From Micrasema longulum (lineage: Eukaryota; Arthropoda; Insecta; Trichoptera; Brachycentridae), in NCBI GenBank assembly GCA_022494885.1, contig JAGVSM010000992.1, forward strand, positions 120,021-184,020: DNA of 64,000 nt, given 5' to 3'. Shown here piece after piece: positions 22,694-32,957 of the stretch. The position numbers and the translations under genes were made by a program. Under the pieces are notes generated by a model. It had not been told where the DNA came from. It worked only from the letters and a program-made list of their open reading frames with translations, and made no database searches. Numbering within the stretch: position 1 is the stretch's first letter; each line of letters starts with the position of its first letter.

Positions 22694-22979
22694 AGTTAAC
22701 TAAATAACATTATTTTAATTGTAAAGGCCACTCTCAACTATCCGTCAACTACTGTGCTAGAATTTTATCAAGGGAATCAAGTTGCGGCAGAGCGGGGTGT
22801 TATTATTTTTTCTCATTATCATCACCTTTTATGTAGCAACCAAGGGGGAGTGCTATGTACTACAAATTCTAATGAGGTAGTTCAGTGCTACGGGAAATCT
22901 GATATAAAAATGTTTTTAGTTTTAAGTGCATTTAGTTATATGATGAAGTTTCTCGAAACATAAAAAAAAATGAACAGCT

Positions 22980-23200
22980 TTGAAACGACACAAGTTCATG
23001 TAAACAATAATCAATCAATTATAGCATTGTTATGTGTTGTGATAGATTTCCGGTTTCCGGGTAGCCAAGTTTTTCAACATTTCGTATGTTTAAACAGGTA
23101 CGGTGTTCTTATTTTGTGTGTCAAGAAAACTCACCGACTTGAACTCGTGACGTCACGGGTGGTGCAATTTCAAAATTGCAAAATTAAAAAAAAACATGGC
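22980..23200 (-). mobile_element. MITE family P, degraded minus-strand copy
   Basis: GATAGATTTCCGGTTTCCGG and GTAGCCAA, then CTCGTGACGTCACG, match the reverse complement of the 48.55-48.68 kb copy in the same order and similar spacing. Contains TGACGTCA at 23148-23155. The open frame here is incidental. Confidence 0.5.
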
Positions 23201-23437
23201 GATGATAATACGATACATAAACATATAAAATATTTTTATTTGGCTTAGTTTGATAGTCTGTTAACAAAAAAAAAACATTGAACTTCCGCATTATATTTGT
23301 GTCTCTTGGCCGGATAGAGAAAAAAAAATATGCGGGTGTTTGGAAAAATAATATATACGTCATATTCGGATTAAATAGAATTAATTAGAATGAACACAAG
23401 ATGTTTTATCAACAATAGTTTCAGTCTGTCAACACCC

Positions 23438-23686
23438 CAGGGCCCCGATTACTATGCTAAGTTAACAAAGTTATCTTCGACTGTCTATCAAGAAAAATCG
23501 ATATTTGTGTACGAAAATGAGTATATTTGCATGAACATTTTAAATATATTCATCCGTAACCTATAATTAAACATGTTTAAAAGAAAAAAATGTATGCATA
23601 TTCTGCTTTTCATACAGAAAACTTAATTTTACTTTGTAGATAAAATTGAAGATAAATGTTAACTTCCCATTGTAATCGGGGCCCAG
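23438..23686 (+). mobile_element. MITE family M, copy 3 (best preserved)
   Basis: CAGGGCCCCGATTAC at the left and the complement of CTGGGCCCCGATTACAATGG at the right give the clearest terminal inverted repeats of the family. Continuing complementarity covers GTTAACA and TTATCTTC. About 249 bp, non-coding. Family R sequence begins directly at its right side. Confidence 0.75.
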
Positions 23687-23958
23687 GGAGCTGTTGATAT
23701 AAACGTATTACAACAAAGATGGATAACATTTTAAAGTTTACACTTAAATAAAGGTTTCAGCTCTTTAACTTCACAAACGTCAGCAAGTGGAAGAATTGAA
23801 GTAATATGGATGTCAAAATACAGGAAGAATGGTAATTGTTACTCGGTGTGTAAAGTGGCTACTCAAACCAGCAAATGACAGGTCATAAGCTCTGTGGATG
23901 CCCAGACTTCTCCCATAAAATGTTCTCCATCTCTGTTGTAATATGTTAACAAGATGTT
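23687..23958 (+). mobile_element. Family R element copy
   Basis: GGGAGCTGTTGATATAAACG, TATTACAACAAAGATGG, AAGGTTTCAGCTCTTTAAC, GTGTAAAGTGGCTACTCAAA, GACAGGTCATAAGC and CATCTCTGTTGTAATATG follow the order seen in other R copies. Non-coding. Confidence 0.6.
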
Positions 23959-24217
23959 CGCTTATTTGCATAAATTTAAAAAAAACAAATAGCGCGTTTA
24001 AGTCGATTTGCGGAAGGTTGATTATTAATATTTGAGCAATTAGATTATTATTAACTTTAATAATTAGAAGGTCAACATTCCAGGCGTGTTATCGATGTCA
24101 ATATTTGTGTACATATATAATTTCAAGAGTGATGAACATCTTTAAAGGTAAAAGAAATCAAGGAATTACAGTAAAATGAAATACAGGGCTTATAACATTT
24201 CGTTGGCGTTATATACT

Positions 24218-24900
24218 TTTTTATTATTTTATTTATTGGGGATATCAACAGTAATACATGTAACAAAAATATAACAAATAAAATATACTGAGAATAAAAC
24301 CAATGACAGATATCCACAGAAATACATTAAATACACGTACAATACATTCTAGTGTGTTTGTGTGAGTGTAAGTGACTGAGAGGGTGGGTGAGTGGGTGTT
24401 ATTATTGGAATGAGGGTGGACATGTGTGTAAATATTGCACAAGTGTCAAGTGTCAAAAATATAAATATATATAAAGTATGAAGAATTAGAGATAAAATAA
24501 AATAATATGAGATAAAGTGGGACTTTATTATTGAAACTAAGTATAAGACAAAAAAGTATGTTTTAAGGCGCGCATTTTAAATGTTATTTTTTTACAATCA
24601 AATGGATCAATAAGGGGAAAGTTCAAATTATATTTACGAGCATACCGTATAAGTGGAGAGTTCAGGGCATAGTTCGTACGAACTGCTGGCACATGAAATA
24701 GAGAGCTCGACGTGTGACGGGTGCGGTAGCCGGGGACATTTAATGATAACTCCGACAAAAGAGCCGGACTATCAAGGCGTCCAATAAGTATGTCATGAAG
24801 CACCCCCATGTCTAATAGTGGACGGCGATCTTCTAAAGTAAGCAAGTGGTGCTTTTTGCACACTATGTAAATGTACAATGTAGCAAACGTATTTTTTATT
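24218..24900 (-). pseudogene. Non-LTR reverse-transcriptase C-terminal fragment with 3' end
   Basis: The minus-strand frame (24537-24878) contains LEDRRPLLDMGVLHDILIGR, then RLDSPALLSEL, then VPGYRTRHTSSSLFHVP and RTNYALNSPLIR. The pattern RR...D...L.K.LNGR.D.P.LL...L.VP...R......P..RTNY..NSP..R is typical of the segment after the polymerase domain in arthropod non-LTR elements. The rest of the protein is missing, so the copy is 5'-truncated. An AT-rich 3' region with GTGTGTGAGTG-type repeats (24350-24440) ends near a TTATTTATT tail at 24225. Confidence 0.65.
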
Positions 24901-24914
24901 CTAATCTGTATTTT

Positions 24915-25010
24915 TATTACACGCGGATGAAGAATACAGGTCCGTGAGTGTAATGAAAAAATAATCTTGGACGAGTGTTTTCGACTCGATAGCTAGTCTG
25001 TAACGCGCCA
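24915..25010 (+). repeat. Dispersed repeat G, copy 1
   Basis: GATGAAGAATACAGGTCCGT and GACGAGTGTTTTCGACTCGA match, in reverse complement, the segment at 42495-42600 (GATGAAGAATACAAATCTGT and ACGAGTGTTTTTGACTCGAT). Function unknown. Confidence 0.45.
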
Positions 25011-25170
25011 GTCACTTAACTGCACGGCAGATTTATCTCCACTCGATTATAATTTTTCTTGAAAAATAAACAAATATAACGTTGTTTGTTTTATTTATAT
25101 TACCTAATAGGTTTTTCATATTTTTCAAACCGGGATCTGGAGCGTAAGTTGGCGGTCTCAATTTGAAAAC

Positions 25171-25720
25171 TATAGTCCTTAAAATATAGCTTGATTAGAA
25201 TGACAGCTGTCAAACTAATTTTATTATTGATGGGAAATTACGGATCACTGATCAAATTGATTTTATCAGTTATTTCATGCAATCACGAAACTCTGTTTCC
25301 GAAAATTGATAAAAAAAAAACGCGAAAACAAGCCTATTTTAGTATGTTGAATACAATTATTTACCAAAAATAAGACATTTATACTTTTTTCGTGAACATT
25401 ATCAAACGAATTATTTTTTTATTCGATCAAATTACATTGATCAATTTGTCCCATCTCTAACGTTTTTGCAAAATGATGTAACCTTGTAAGAACGTCGGTA
25501 ATAATTAGGGTTATTTTGGTTTTTTTTTAGTTTTAAAGCTGATTTTATATATTTATGTTGATTTATATGTACAGAATTGTATTAAAAAATAAATTAACTA
25601 CCAAATACGAATGATTTTTCGTGTGTCAGTATAAATCACTCCTTAGACGTTAATACAAAGTTATGTCGTCAGTTTTTCTGACAACTGTCATTCTAATCAT
25701 CTTACATTTTAAGGACTATA
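25171..25720. mobile_element. 550-bp TIR element, mariner-like MITE
   Basis: TATAGTCCTTAAAATATAGC... continuing to TAGAATGACAGCTGTCA at the left is complementary to TGACAACTGTCATTCTAATC...TTTTAAGGACTATA at the right, giving terminal inverted repeats of about 43 bp. The element is bounded by TA on both sides, as expected for Tc1/mariner-type insertion. The interior is AT-rich and non-coding. Confidence 0.65.
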
Positions 25721-25817
25721 ATACTGTATTCCTTCACTGTAATGCTAATAAATTAGAATAAGATAATTGTACTAATCATGTGTATTTTATTGACCACAAA
25801 TTGACAATACTCGATGA

Positions 25818-26370
25818 GTCGGTCTCGTGGTGTAGTAGTCAGCGCTTTTGCCTACCATGCATAAAATATCGGGTTAAATTTTCAACATGGTTGACATGAA
25901 ATCTTTATTTAAAAATATGTCTTTACACTCGAGTATCTGGACCAATACTTGAAGCGTTAGACTGATCATTTATCAACAGTATTTTGAGTTTGTCCAAATT
26001 TTTGTACACAAGGACTGAATTCAACTCCCTGGGTAGCTATTAATATTATTTTATTTTTCAGCTCTTTAACTTTACAAACATCAACAGATGAAAGAATTGA
26101 AGGAATATAGATGTTCGCTGGGCAGAATATAACGCACTGTGTAAAGTGGCCACTTAAACCAGACAATGACAGGTCATAAGCCCTGTAGATGGCTAGACTT
26201 CTATATTACCTTCTCTAAAATGTTTTTCATCTCTGTTGTAATATGTTAATGATCATCTATCGTAAGACGTCATGTAACAAAAATTATCAAGATACACTGC
26301 GATTGATGTACCAATGCAGTGTCCTAGGCACCATTAGGTGCGAAAAGGGAATGATGATGATGATGAAATA
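25818..26370 (+). mobile_element. SINE-B interrupted by a family R element
   Basis: The SINE head (25818-25969) has the tRNA-like A box GGTGTAGTAGTCAGCGC and a weak B box CGGGTTAAATTTTC, then TTATTTAAAAATATGTC and GAAGCGTTAGACTGATCAT. The tail resumes at 26250 with ATGTAACAAAAATTATCAAG, CCAATGCAGTGTCCTA and a GATGATGATGATGA 3' repeat. The 25970-26249 stretch is not in other SINE-B copies and is a family R insertion with TGATCAT on both sides. Confidence 0.75.
25970..26249 (+). mobile_element. Family R element with 7-bp target duplication
   Basis: Begins TTATCAACAGTATTTTGAG and ends GTTGTAATATGTTAA, flanked by TGATCAT at 25963-25969 and 26250-26256. Interior blocks are CAGCTCTTTAACTTTACAAA, CATCAACAGATGAAAGAATT, GTGTAAAGTGGCCACTTAAA and GACAGGTCATAAGCCCTGTA. 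This copy fixes the boundaries of a family present at least eight times in the window. No open frame of note. Confidence 0.7.
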
Positions 26371-26539
26371 ACAATACTGCAGTGAAGGGTATAATTAAAG
26401 CTTGTAAAGTTTCTACGTTTCGTTTTTTTTCGCGGGTTGATTGTAAATTAAAATAACATTTTCTCTTAATTAGCTAAAAAAAAGAAAGACACAAATTTTA
26501 ATAAACAGTTTCTGGAAAGGGGCGGATTATTTCCTTGTT

Positions 26540-26640
26540 AGTTTGCCTCCTATGTAGTGGTTGGCACGTTTTCCTTCCATGCGTGAGGTTTTAGGTTCGC
26601 AGATTAGACGTAAAATATTGGTTTTTGAAGATGGTTCTGT
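26540..26640 (+). repeat. tRNA-like SINE head
   Basis: TGTAGTGGTTGGCACG is A-box-like and TTAGGTTCGCAGATTAG is B-box-like, about 45 bp apart. A related head is on the minus strand at 58.58-58.65 kb. A poorly defined tail follows, with a TTTATTTATTTA run that belongs to the next retrotransposon. Confidence 0.45.
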
Positions 26641-27478
26641 ACTTTTTATTTATTTATTTATGACAAAATACAAGGTTTTTAAACTGAACATATTACATTA
26701 TTTGTACGAAATATTCTCAATCAGCAAAAATGGTGGTATGAGGGGATATTATATACAATAACACAATAGTTTATATAAAAATTTGATAAAATAACATCAC
26801 ATATCACTCGTCACACGGGCTGTAAGAACTGTTTTATTTAGGTGTTTTTTAAGTACGTACATGTTTTGTATATTTTTTAGATCATTAGAAAATGAATTGT
26901 AAAAATTGATTGCTGTATACAAAAAACTGTTTCTTTTTTTGTTGGTCCTAGGTTGTTCGCAAGTTAAATTATTTGATGCTCTTGTATTTATTTTATGTAT
27001 GTTGTAGTTTAAATTAAATTTAATATTAGTCTTTATTTTATTCTTTTACATCTTGAATATTATTTTTATTTTTTCTGCGTAGATCAATTCCTTTAGATTA
27101 AGCATTTTTGTTATTCTATATAAATCTGTGATTCTAGTATATTTATTAAAATTAAATGTTACTTTAAGTGGTTTATTCATTGTTCTTTGTATTGATTCTT
27201 GCATCTGTTTACTACATTGTGACCATATTATTAATCCATATACAAAGTGTGGAGGTATAAAAGCATTGGATATCATTAATTTTGTACTTTTGTCAAAGAC
27301 ATCTGTTCTTCTCATTATTCCAATAATTGGACCTAGTTTTTTTAAAACTGCTTTGATATGTTTTGTCCATGCTAATTTTCCATCCACTTCCAAACCCAAG
27401 TACTTTACATTTTCTGTTTGTTCATTTTTTCTTTGTTTCTTTACTTTGATATTTCATTGTTCCTTGACTGGGACCTGA
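26640..27478 (-). pseudogene. CR1/Jockey-like reverse-transcriptase C-terminal relic with 3' tail
   Basis: The minus strand encodes TENVKYLGLEVDGKLAWTKH, then LKKLGPIIGIMRRT, then STKLMISNAFIPPHFVYGL, matching the K-Y-L-G-x-x-x-D-x-x-L-x-W-x-x-H region that follows the polymerase palm in these elements. After one in-frame stop near 27046 the same frame continues through ASNNLTCEQPRTNKKRNSFL and FYNSFSNDLKNI to a stop at 26797-26799. The 3' region ends in a TTTATTTATTTATT run (minus-strand TAAA tail) at 26646-26661. The catalytic FADD motif is not included, so the copy is 5'-truncated. Confidence 0.75.
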
Positions 27479-27545
27479 CCTGGAATTGGAACACCAATGC
27501 AGAGTCATATCCACCTCTGGGTGCAGATAAGTGAAATGATGATGA
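27465..27545 (+). repeat. SINE-B 3' fragment
   Basis: GGAACACCAATGCAGAGTCA and GTGCAGATAAGTGAAATG then ATGATGATTG resemble the distal SINE-B region (CCAATGCAGTG...GGTGC...ATGATGATGATG). The 5' part is missing. Confidence 0.4.
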
Positions 27546-28165
27546 TTGTTTCAATCTATATTTATTGATTTTTGTAAAATAAAAATGTTAAAGACTCATC
27601 GGCTAAGGGAAGGTGACGTTTTCAGAAAACCCATTGGAGAAGGCAACGGGAAACCATTCTGATTATTATTTTTCCGGACATAACTATAAAGAAATGATTT
27701 GCAACGTCGGGGACACCCGATAGGGTACAAGAAAAAGAAGTAATTAGATAAATTTTCTAGCGGTTATCTTTATACAAGGTTACCCTGCATATTTTAATTT
27801 TTAGTTCCTATTTGATGATAAATTAAAATAATAAGTTCAAACGTTCCGGCGCGATGCTATTATTTTTGTGTAAGTGCTAAGTAACCATTACGCTAATTGA
27901 ATATTTTATCATATACTTAATTTTATTATTCTTTGCATTTTAAAAATCCTATAAAAAGCTTTGCTGTATAAAAATTTAAGGATAAATTAAAGGTGTGAAA
28001 AGATATTTTTTATTGAACTTTATTTACGTAGGGACATTTAGAAAAACACATTTTTAAAAAGGTTTTTAAAATGTAGTTAATTGGACTAAATCTTAGAATT
28101 TTCTTAAATATAGCGTTGATTTTACTATTATCTCAGGGGCATTTCAAGAAAACAGCAACAAAACT
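27546..28165. other. No recognisable gene
   Basis: AT-rich sequence with a GC-richer stretch at 27600-27660 (CATTGGAGAAGGCAACGGGA). Not assigned. Confidence 0.35.
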
Positions 28166-28169
28166 GTAC

Positions 28170-28400
28170 ATTAAAAAAAATGCCCAGACTTTTATTTATT
28201 TATTTATGAAATCATAGTCTTTATATAAAACAAGGTACAAAAGAACAATTAAAAAAGTAAGACCAATTACAGATTTCACACTAATGAATGCAGGAGGAGA
28301 GGGGAAAAATAATTTAATTCTAAAAAAGTTTTTAAAAAAAATTTACATAAAAAGTTCATAAAAAGGAGAAGACATTGTTTGCGCGATCTTACGTTTTATT
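28170..28400 (-). mobile_element. Non-LTR 3' end fragment
   Basis: A TTTATTTATTTATGAAATC run (minus-strand TAAA tail) is followed by AAAACAAGGTACAAAAGAAC. The layout is the same as at the 3' end of the 26.6 kb element, with no coding sequence. The inner boundary is uncertain. Confidence 0.35.
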
Positions 28401-28705
28401 ACGTAATAATTATATATTTTTTCAGGAAAACAATAAGGGGAGTGTAATACTATGATTTATTTTTAAGTGCCATACAACTATTCGCACGAACAAATAAGTT
28501 TGCAATAATTTAAACCATATATAAGATAGGGAAGTCCAACCACTTTAGTTTTACAGTAGGGCATGGTTGAACTAGAAAATGACAGCATATAAAATTAAAT
28601 AGGAGAAATCAATGCACAATGCGTTTTTCTTTGATGGTTTTTATAGTATACCGACAATAAAAAAAAGTATCTCAACAATATAATCAGGGATGCGATTAAA
28701 CTAAC

Positions 28706-28935
28706 TCTGGGCCGCGGTTGTAAACGCTATCTTCATCGGTACATATCGAGACGGTATAAACTGACATCATTATATATGTACAAAAATGTGTATATTTGAA
28801 TGAAAATTTAAAGTAACTTCGTCGGTAACCTGTAATGGAACATTTTTATCAAAAAAAAATGCAGATAATATGATATATTTTTCATACAAAAAACTTAATT
28901 TTACTTTGTAGATGAAATTGAAGAAAAATTTTAAC
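28706..28935 (+). mobile_element. MITE family M variant, copy 4
   Basis: It starts GGGCCGCGGTTGTAAACGCT. The family interior is present (GTACAAAAATGTGTATATT, AACTTCGTCGGTAACC, TTTTACTTTGTAGATGAAAT). Its right end is cut at ATTTTAACT by a minus-strand SINE-A. Confidence 0.6.
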
Positions 28936-29078
28936 TTTTTATTTTTTGCCCCACAACAGGCTAGGAGGCCCAATTACAGTGGTGAATTACATCTTAAGAC
29001 CCAGGCTTAAGAAAAATCACATTTAATTTTTGTGCTCCCTTGTGCGAGCGTCTTGACCTCTACACCACGGAGGCCGCC
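28936..29078 (-). mobile_element. SINE-A with internal deletion
   Basis: TTTTTTGCCCCACAACAGGC, GTGGTGAATTACAT and GAGAAAAATC-like blocks match SINE-A at 32958-33132 and 56024-56229. It ends CTACACCACGGAGGCCGCC (the complement of the 5' A-box end). The B-box region present in the other copies is missing between GTGCTCCCTTGTGC and GAGCGTCTTGAC. Confidence 0.7.
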
Positions 29079-29097
29079 TTTCCATTCGAATAAGGAC

Positions 29098-29343
29098 CAT
29101 GGGTGACAATCGGAAGTTAACTAAGTTACTTTCGGCTGTTCAGAAACTAAAATCTATATTTATGTACGAAAATGTAAATATTTTTAGGAATATTTAAAGT
29201 AGGTACTTTCATCGGTAACCTATAATTGAATATGTTTAGAAAAAAAATGCATAAGTATTTCATTATCAATTACAGAAAACATAATTTTACTTTGAAAATC
29301 AAATTTGATATGAATTTCAACTTTCCATTGTAATACGAGCCCT
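29098..29343 (+). mobile_element. MITE family M, copy 5
   Basis: CAATCGGAAGTTAACTAAGT at the left and the complement at CTTTCCATTGTAATACGAGC at the right. The interior GTACTTTCATCGGTAACC, TATAATTGAATATG and ATAATTTTACTTTG match the family order. The outer GGGCCC is degraded. Confidence 0.55.
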
Positions 29344-30220
29344 TGTACCCAGTAATAAAGAAATCACACAAAAGTGTACACTATGAAACGACACAGATTT
29401 CATCTGAACGCCAGAAAGAAATTTAACCAGGAAAAGAGAACATCGAAAGAAGATAGAGAAACGAGGATCGAGGATAATGAAAACCTCATACTGTTAACCT
29501 TTTCTTTCATTTTATGTAGGTACTAATACGCATATCAAGAATTTCTGAATACCTAGGCACTAAGATACCTACCTACGTTCGTAAGACCGAAGTACCTAGA
29601 TGTATAAGTTGCCTGATAGGTTATAAATATGCGTAGGTAAAACGTATTACCATGCATATATTTAACGAATTTAGTATTTACGAAACCTTAAATAAAGATT
29701 TAAGGTGCCTTAACCAATGTCACAATCGATCGCGTCATTTAATTAATTATAAGAATAATAAATTACCTATCTCGAAATTTTGGCAAAACCCACGTTGTTT
29801 TTATCAAATACACAAAAGTATTAATGGCTAATCATTTTCAATTTCATGCTTCAAATGATTGTTTAGGAAAACCAAAACAAAATTAAAACATACCGTGTTT
29901 GTTTTAAAAATTCATTCGTACTCTCAATATAGGTACAGTCGATATAAAGGTACATTTAAAAATAAAAAAATCCATTTTCAATTTGGTCGTAATTTGCAAG
30001 TAACACGTATTTTTTTGATGAGGGCTGCCTTTTAAATTTTCGCAAACGACGACTAGCCACTATTTTGATGTGCCATTGCTATTTTCGTAAAATGTGACAA
30101 CTCAGAAATCGATCAAGTAGTTCGTTCATAATGAACATTAAAAAAAAAACAAATTTGATGAAAATATTTCAATTTCACGTTTAGGTTTTTGTTTCACTGT
30201 TTATTACGATTTTAGAAAAG
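29344..30220. other. No recognisable gene
   Basis: AT-rich sequence with no motif or repeat recognised. The 5' part of the following mariner relic may begin within the last 100 bases. Confidence 0.35.
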
Positions 30221-30224
30221 CCTA

Positions 30225-30865
30225 ACTCGAGAACAAAGCCTAGAATCGCTTCGTTTAATCTTTGGTAATAAAGCGCTATCAGAAAATACTGTTTTCAATT
30301 GGTTTGCAGAATTTCCTAGCGGCCGTGCTTTCGTCAGTGACGAATTCCGTGAAGGTTGACGAAAATCGGTTATGTTACAAAAAACATCGATGCTGTGCGC
30401 AACGTGAGCGAAGAAGATCCGCGTGTGACTTAATCTGAGATAAGCGCATTCTGAAGCATATAATATATGACTGCAATACATTCGATTTTGCATTTTTTAT
30501 TTAGCTTTAAAAAAGATCTGCTCTCGATGGATTCCGCATTACTTGATGTTCGAAATGCTCGAATAATTCGACCGAGGATCTGCATAATTTGCATACAACA
30601 TTGTTAGAGGAGATGAAACTAGGATATATTCGTACAAGCCCGAAACTAAGCAACAATCAACCGTTTGGATTGGATGTTCCAAGACGAATGCAAATAAGTT
30701 GTTCCTTCCCTGAGCGAGTTGCTTGTTTCTTTGGTTGAACTAGACAAGTGGCAACCATTCTAGAAGATCGAAGAACAATTAGTATTAAAACAACATTGGA
30801 ATCAGGAAAAACAAACTAAAACGTCGCATTTTTCTTCACCGTGACAATACCAGCTCTCAAATCTT
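30225..30865 (+). pseudogene. mariner-like transposase relic
   Basis: Across frames the plus strand reads a FNLW-x(n)-SAIRKYCFQLVCRI-like stretch (the ALSE.TVFNWFAEF region), KNIDAVRNVSEEDPRVT, TAIHSILH, KPETKQQSTVWI and finally FLHRDNTSSQ at 30832-30864. That is the order of mariner transposases: helix-turn-helix, linker, then the second catalytic aspartate in the H-x-D-N-A-x-x-H region. Many stops and frameshifts are present. The tail after the HRDN motif is replaced by a retrotransposon fragment. Confidence 0.65.
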
Positions 30866-31165
30866 AAAATCAAAAACATCGTTCCCAAAACGGAAAAAAT
30901 TCTAATGTACGAAGCCTATTTAAAAACCAAAATATGTTATATGCAACTACTATGGGGAACAGGAAATCAAAATGACTTAAACAGACTACAAAGACAGCAA
31001 TTTTTTTTAATTGAAGTTAGTATATGACCTACCCTATCTAACAGCAACTAAAGAACTTTTTAAACAAACTAAGCAATTAAATATGACTGAACCCATTAAA
31101 CTAGAATCCTTAAAATTTATTCATAATTTAGCACTTAGAACTATAAATTATTTTATGAAGAAAAT
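30866..31165 (+). pseudogene. Non-LTR reverse-transcriptase C-terminal fragment
   Basis: From about 30895: EKILMYEAYLKTKICYMQLL, WGTGNQNDLNRLQRQQ, then after a frameshift at a T-run, LKLVYDLPYLTATKELFKQT, KQLNMTEPIKLESLKF. This is nearly the same protein as the minus-strand copy at 36.6-37.0 kb, so the two are copies of one element. It begins directly after the mariner catalytic motif, suggesting insertion into the mariner relic. Confidence 0.65.
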
Positions 31166-31770
31166 TACAGTTTTTTTTTAAATCATATAAAACTCTTTTT
31201 CCAACTATTTCTCTCCCAACATAAAATATTTTCATAACCTAATTAGTGCATGTAAGGGTTGCTCATTAAAATACATGGCATGTTGGCTTTATATTTTTCT
31301 TCAATAACTATAGTAAAGGTGTAGGTATAGTGGGTTTTTCATGTTGGTTTAATTGGTGTCCCTACAAAGAGATGGGTACGTCTCGAAACCGGTAGACATA
31401 GAAAAGTCGGTAAGTGGTGAAATACAAATATTAGCAACCTAAATTATTGTGGATTTCATTTTCTCATATATGCATAAGCCGTTTTACTTTCATAAGTAAA
31501 AGTGTATTTTCACAATAAAACAACACATATTATACTATAGAAATAAGTGTAAAGCGTTGAGCACTCCAAAGAAAAAATATATAAATATTTATGTATGTAT
31601 ATCATAATGAAATTGAGAGTATATCACAGATAACGAAATAACATAACATGAAACATTAACTAACTTAACTGGTTTTTGTCATTAGACCAGTCTATGATAA
31701 ATTACAATAACTTTGCTGATGTTAACATGGAATATTTCCGGTTTAATACTCGGGCATTATATCTATTACT
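31166..31770. other. Unassigned, with a GAAACCGGT-containing hairpin
   Basis: GAGATGGGTACGTCTC followed by GAAACCGGTAGAC (31369-31397) forms a short stem before a GAAAC core. It resembles the hammerhead-like repeats at 2.87 and 47.34 kb, but the left core is not convincing. The rest is AT-rich. Confidence 0.3.
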
Positions 31771-32003
31771 GTCATTCACTTTCTGCACCTAATAATGCAT
31801 AGGACACTGCATTGGTGCACCAATCGATGTGTATCTTGATCATTTTTATTACATGAAGGTAAGATGATCAGTCTTGTGACCATAAAATATTCTAGGGTAA
31901 AAACATATTTTTTAATGAATATTTCATTTCAACCATGTCGGGAATTGAACTCGAGACCTCTTGCAGTTAGGAAAAAGCGCTGACCACAACATTACGAGGC
32001 CGA
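31771..32003 (-). mobile_element. SINE-B copy
   Basis: Reading from the minus strand: TCGGCCTCGTAATGTTG... (A box), GGTCTCGAGTTCAATTCCCG (B box), AAATATTCATTAAAAAATAT, CTTACCTTCATGTAATAAAA and CCAATGCAGTGTCCTATGCA. The order is the same as in the copies at 35.9 and 37.8 kb. Confidence 0.7.
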
Positions 32004-32135
32004 ATGATCAATCAACTTAATTAACACTTAAATATCATTTTATACCATATTAAAAACAAAGTATAATGTTTTTTTCAGTATTCGTTTACATTTTAAAACA
32101 TCTGATAGATAATATCCTTAGGATTAACGAAACAA

Positions 32136-32206
32136 CAATAAATTTTATTGGTAACCTAACCTAACCTAACCTTACCCAACCAAACATCAATAAATTTTAT
32201 TAGTAA
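32136..32206. repeat. Interstitial telomere-type (CCTAA)n tract flanked by a 19-bp direct repeat
   Basis: CCTAACCTAACCTAACC then CTTACCCAACC at 32155-32180 is the insect telomeric repeat (TTAGG on the other strand) with some variant units. It is bracketed by CAATAAATTTTATTGGTAA (32136-32154) and CAATAAATTTTATTAGTAA (32188-32206), one mismatch. The inserted part is 33 bp. Confidence 0.7.
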
Positions 32207-32477
32207 TAGATAAATTTTTGTTTTTTATCAATCTGGAGTTTTAAACATGATTGAATTAATTAAATAAATAATTGAAAACCGATAGTAAAATGAAAAGGCC
32301 TATTCGTGAAACGTAAATCTCTGAAAAAAGGCTTTAAGTTACATGTTTGTAATTAAGAAATAGATTGCTGACATGACTAAGAGGAAGAGGAAGCCAAAAT
32401 TCACTGTTATTGAAGTCAATTTTTTTAAGTGTGGTGTCTGATCCTGCATTTGCAAAAAAAAAAGTTTTTTTATTATA

Positions 32478-32479
32478 TT

Positions 32480-32522
<43 letters not shown>

Positions 32523-32800
32523 TTCACACTCTTTATCAAAATACAATTCCATATTCACTTTGCCCAGCTAACAAGGGTATATACCCCGTTCCAAGCTAGG
32601 CAATTACATTTTAATATATTATAATACTTAACAAATTAATATAGAGCACAGACAAACAAAATATAAACTTATTCGGATACACATTTTGATTCATATACAT
32701 ACAGACATACACACATGTATTTATAAATATACACATATATACACATGTACATACACACACACGTACATACACCCATGCGCATACACAATACATACATTCA
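32478..32800 (-). mobile_element. Non-LTR 3' end: (TTTA)n tail and ACATA-rich region
   Basis: A long TTTATTTATTTATTTATTTA run at about 32480-32525 is followed by unique sequence and then CATACACACATGTATTTATA-type repeats to about 32790. The same layout in the other orientation (GTATATATGTATATGTATG then tail) follows ORF2 at 52.7-52.95 kb, suggesting a related 3' region. Non-coding. Confidence 0.4.
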
Positions 32801-32957
32801 TAAAAACATAGACAATTTATTTATGCGAAACTTCATGGTTGTCATCTATAAATATATATTTTTAAAATTATTCCTTATTTTTTATATTTTATTTTTGACA
32901 TCCAGTAAGGTTCTCCAATTTTATAAATATATTTAAATTATATATATTTTAAATATA

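Noticed and set aside
30212..30493. 93-codon minus-strand frame
   Set aside because: Antisense to the mariner transposase relic; the plus strand carries the recognisable motifs.
32478..32525. Possible CRISPR-like or satellite array
   Set aside because: It is a simple (TTTA)n tail of a minus-strand retrotransposon; no spacer-repeat structure exists anywhere in the window.
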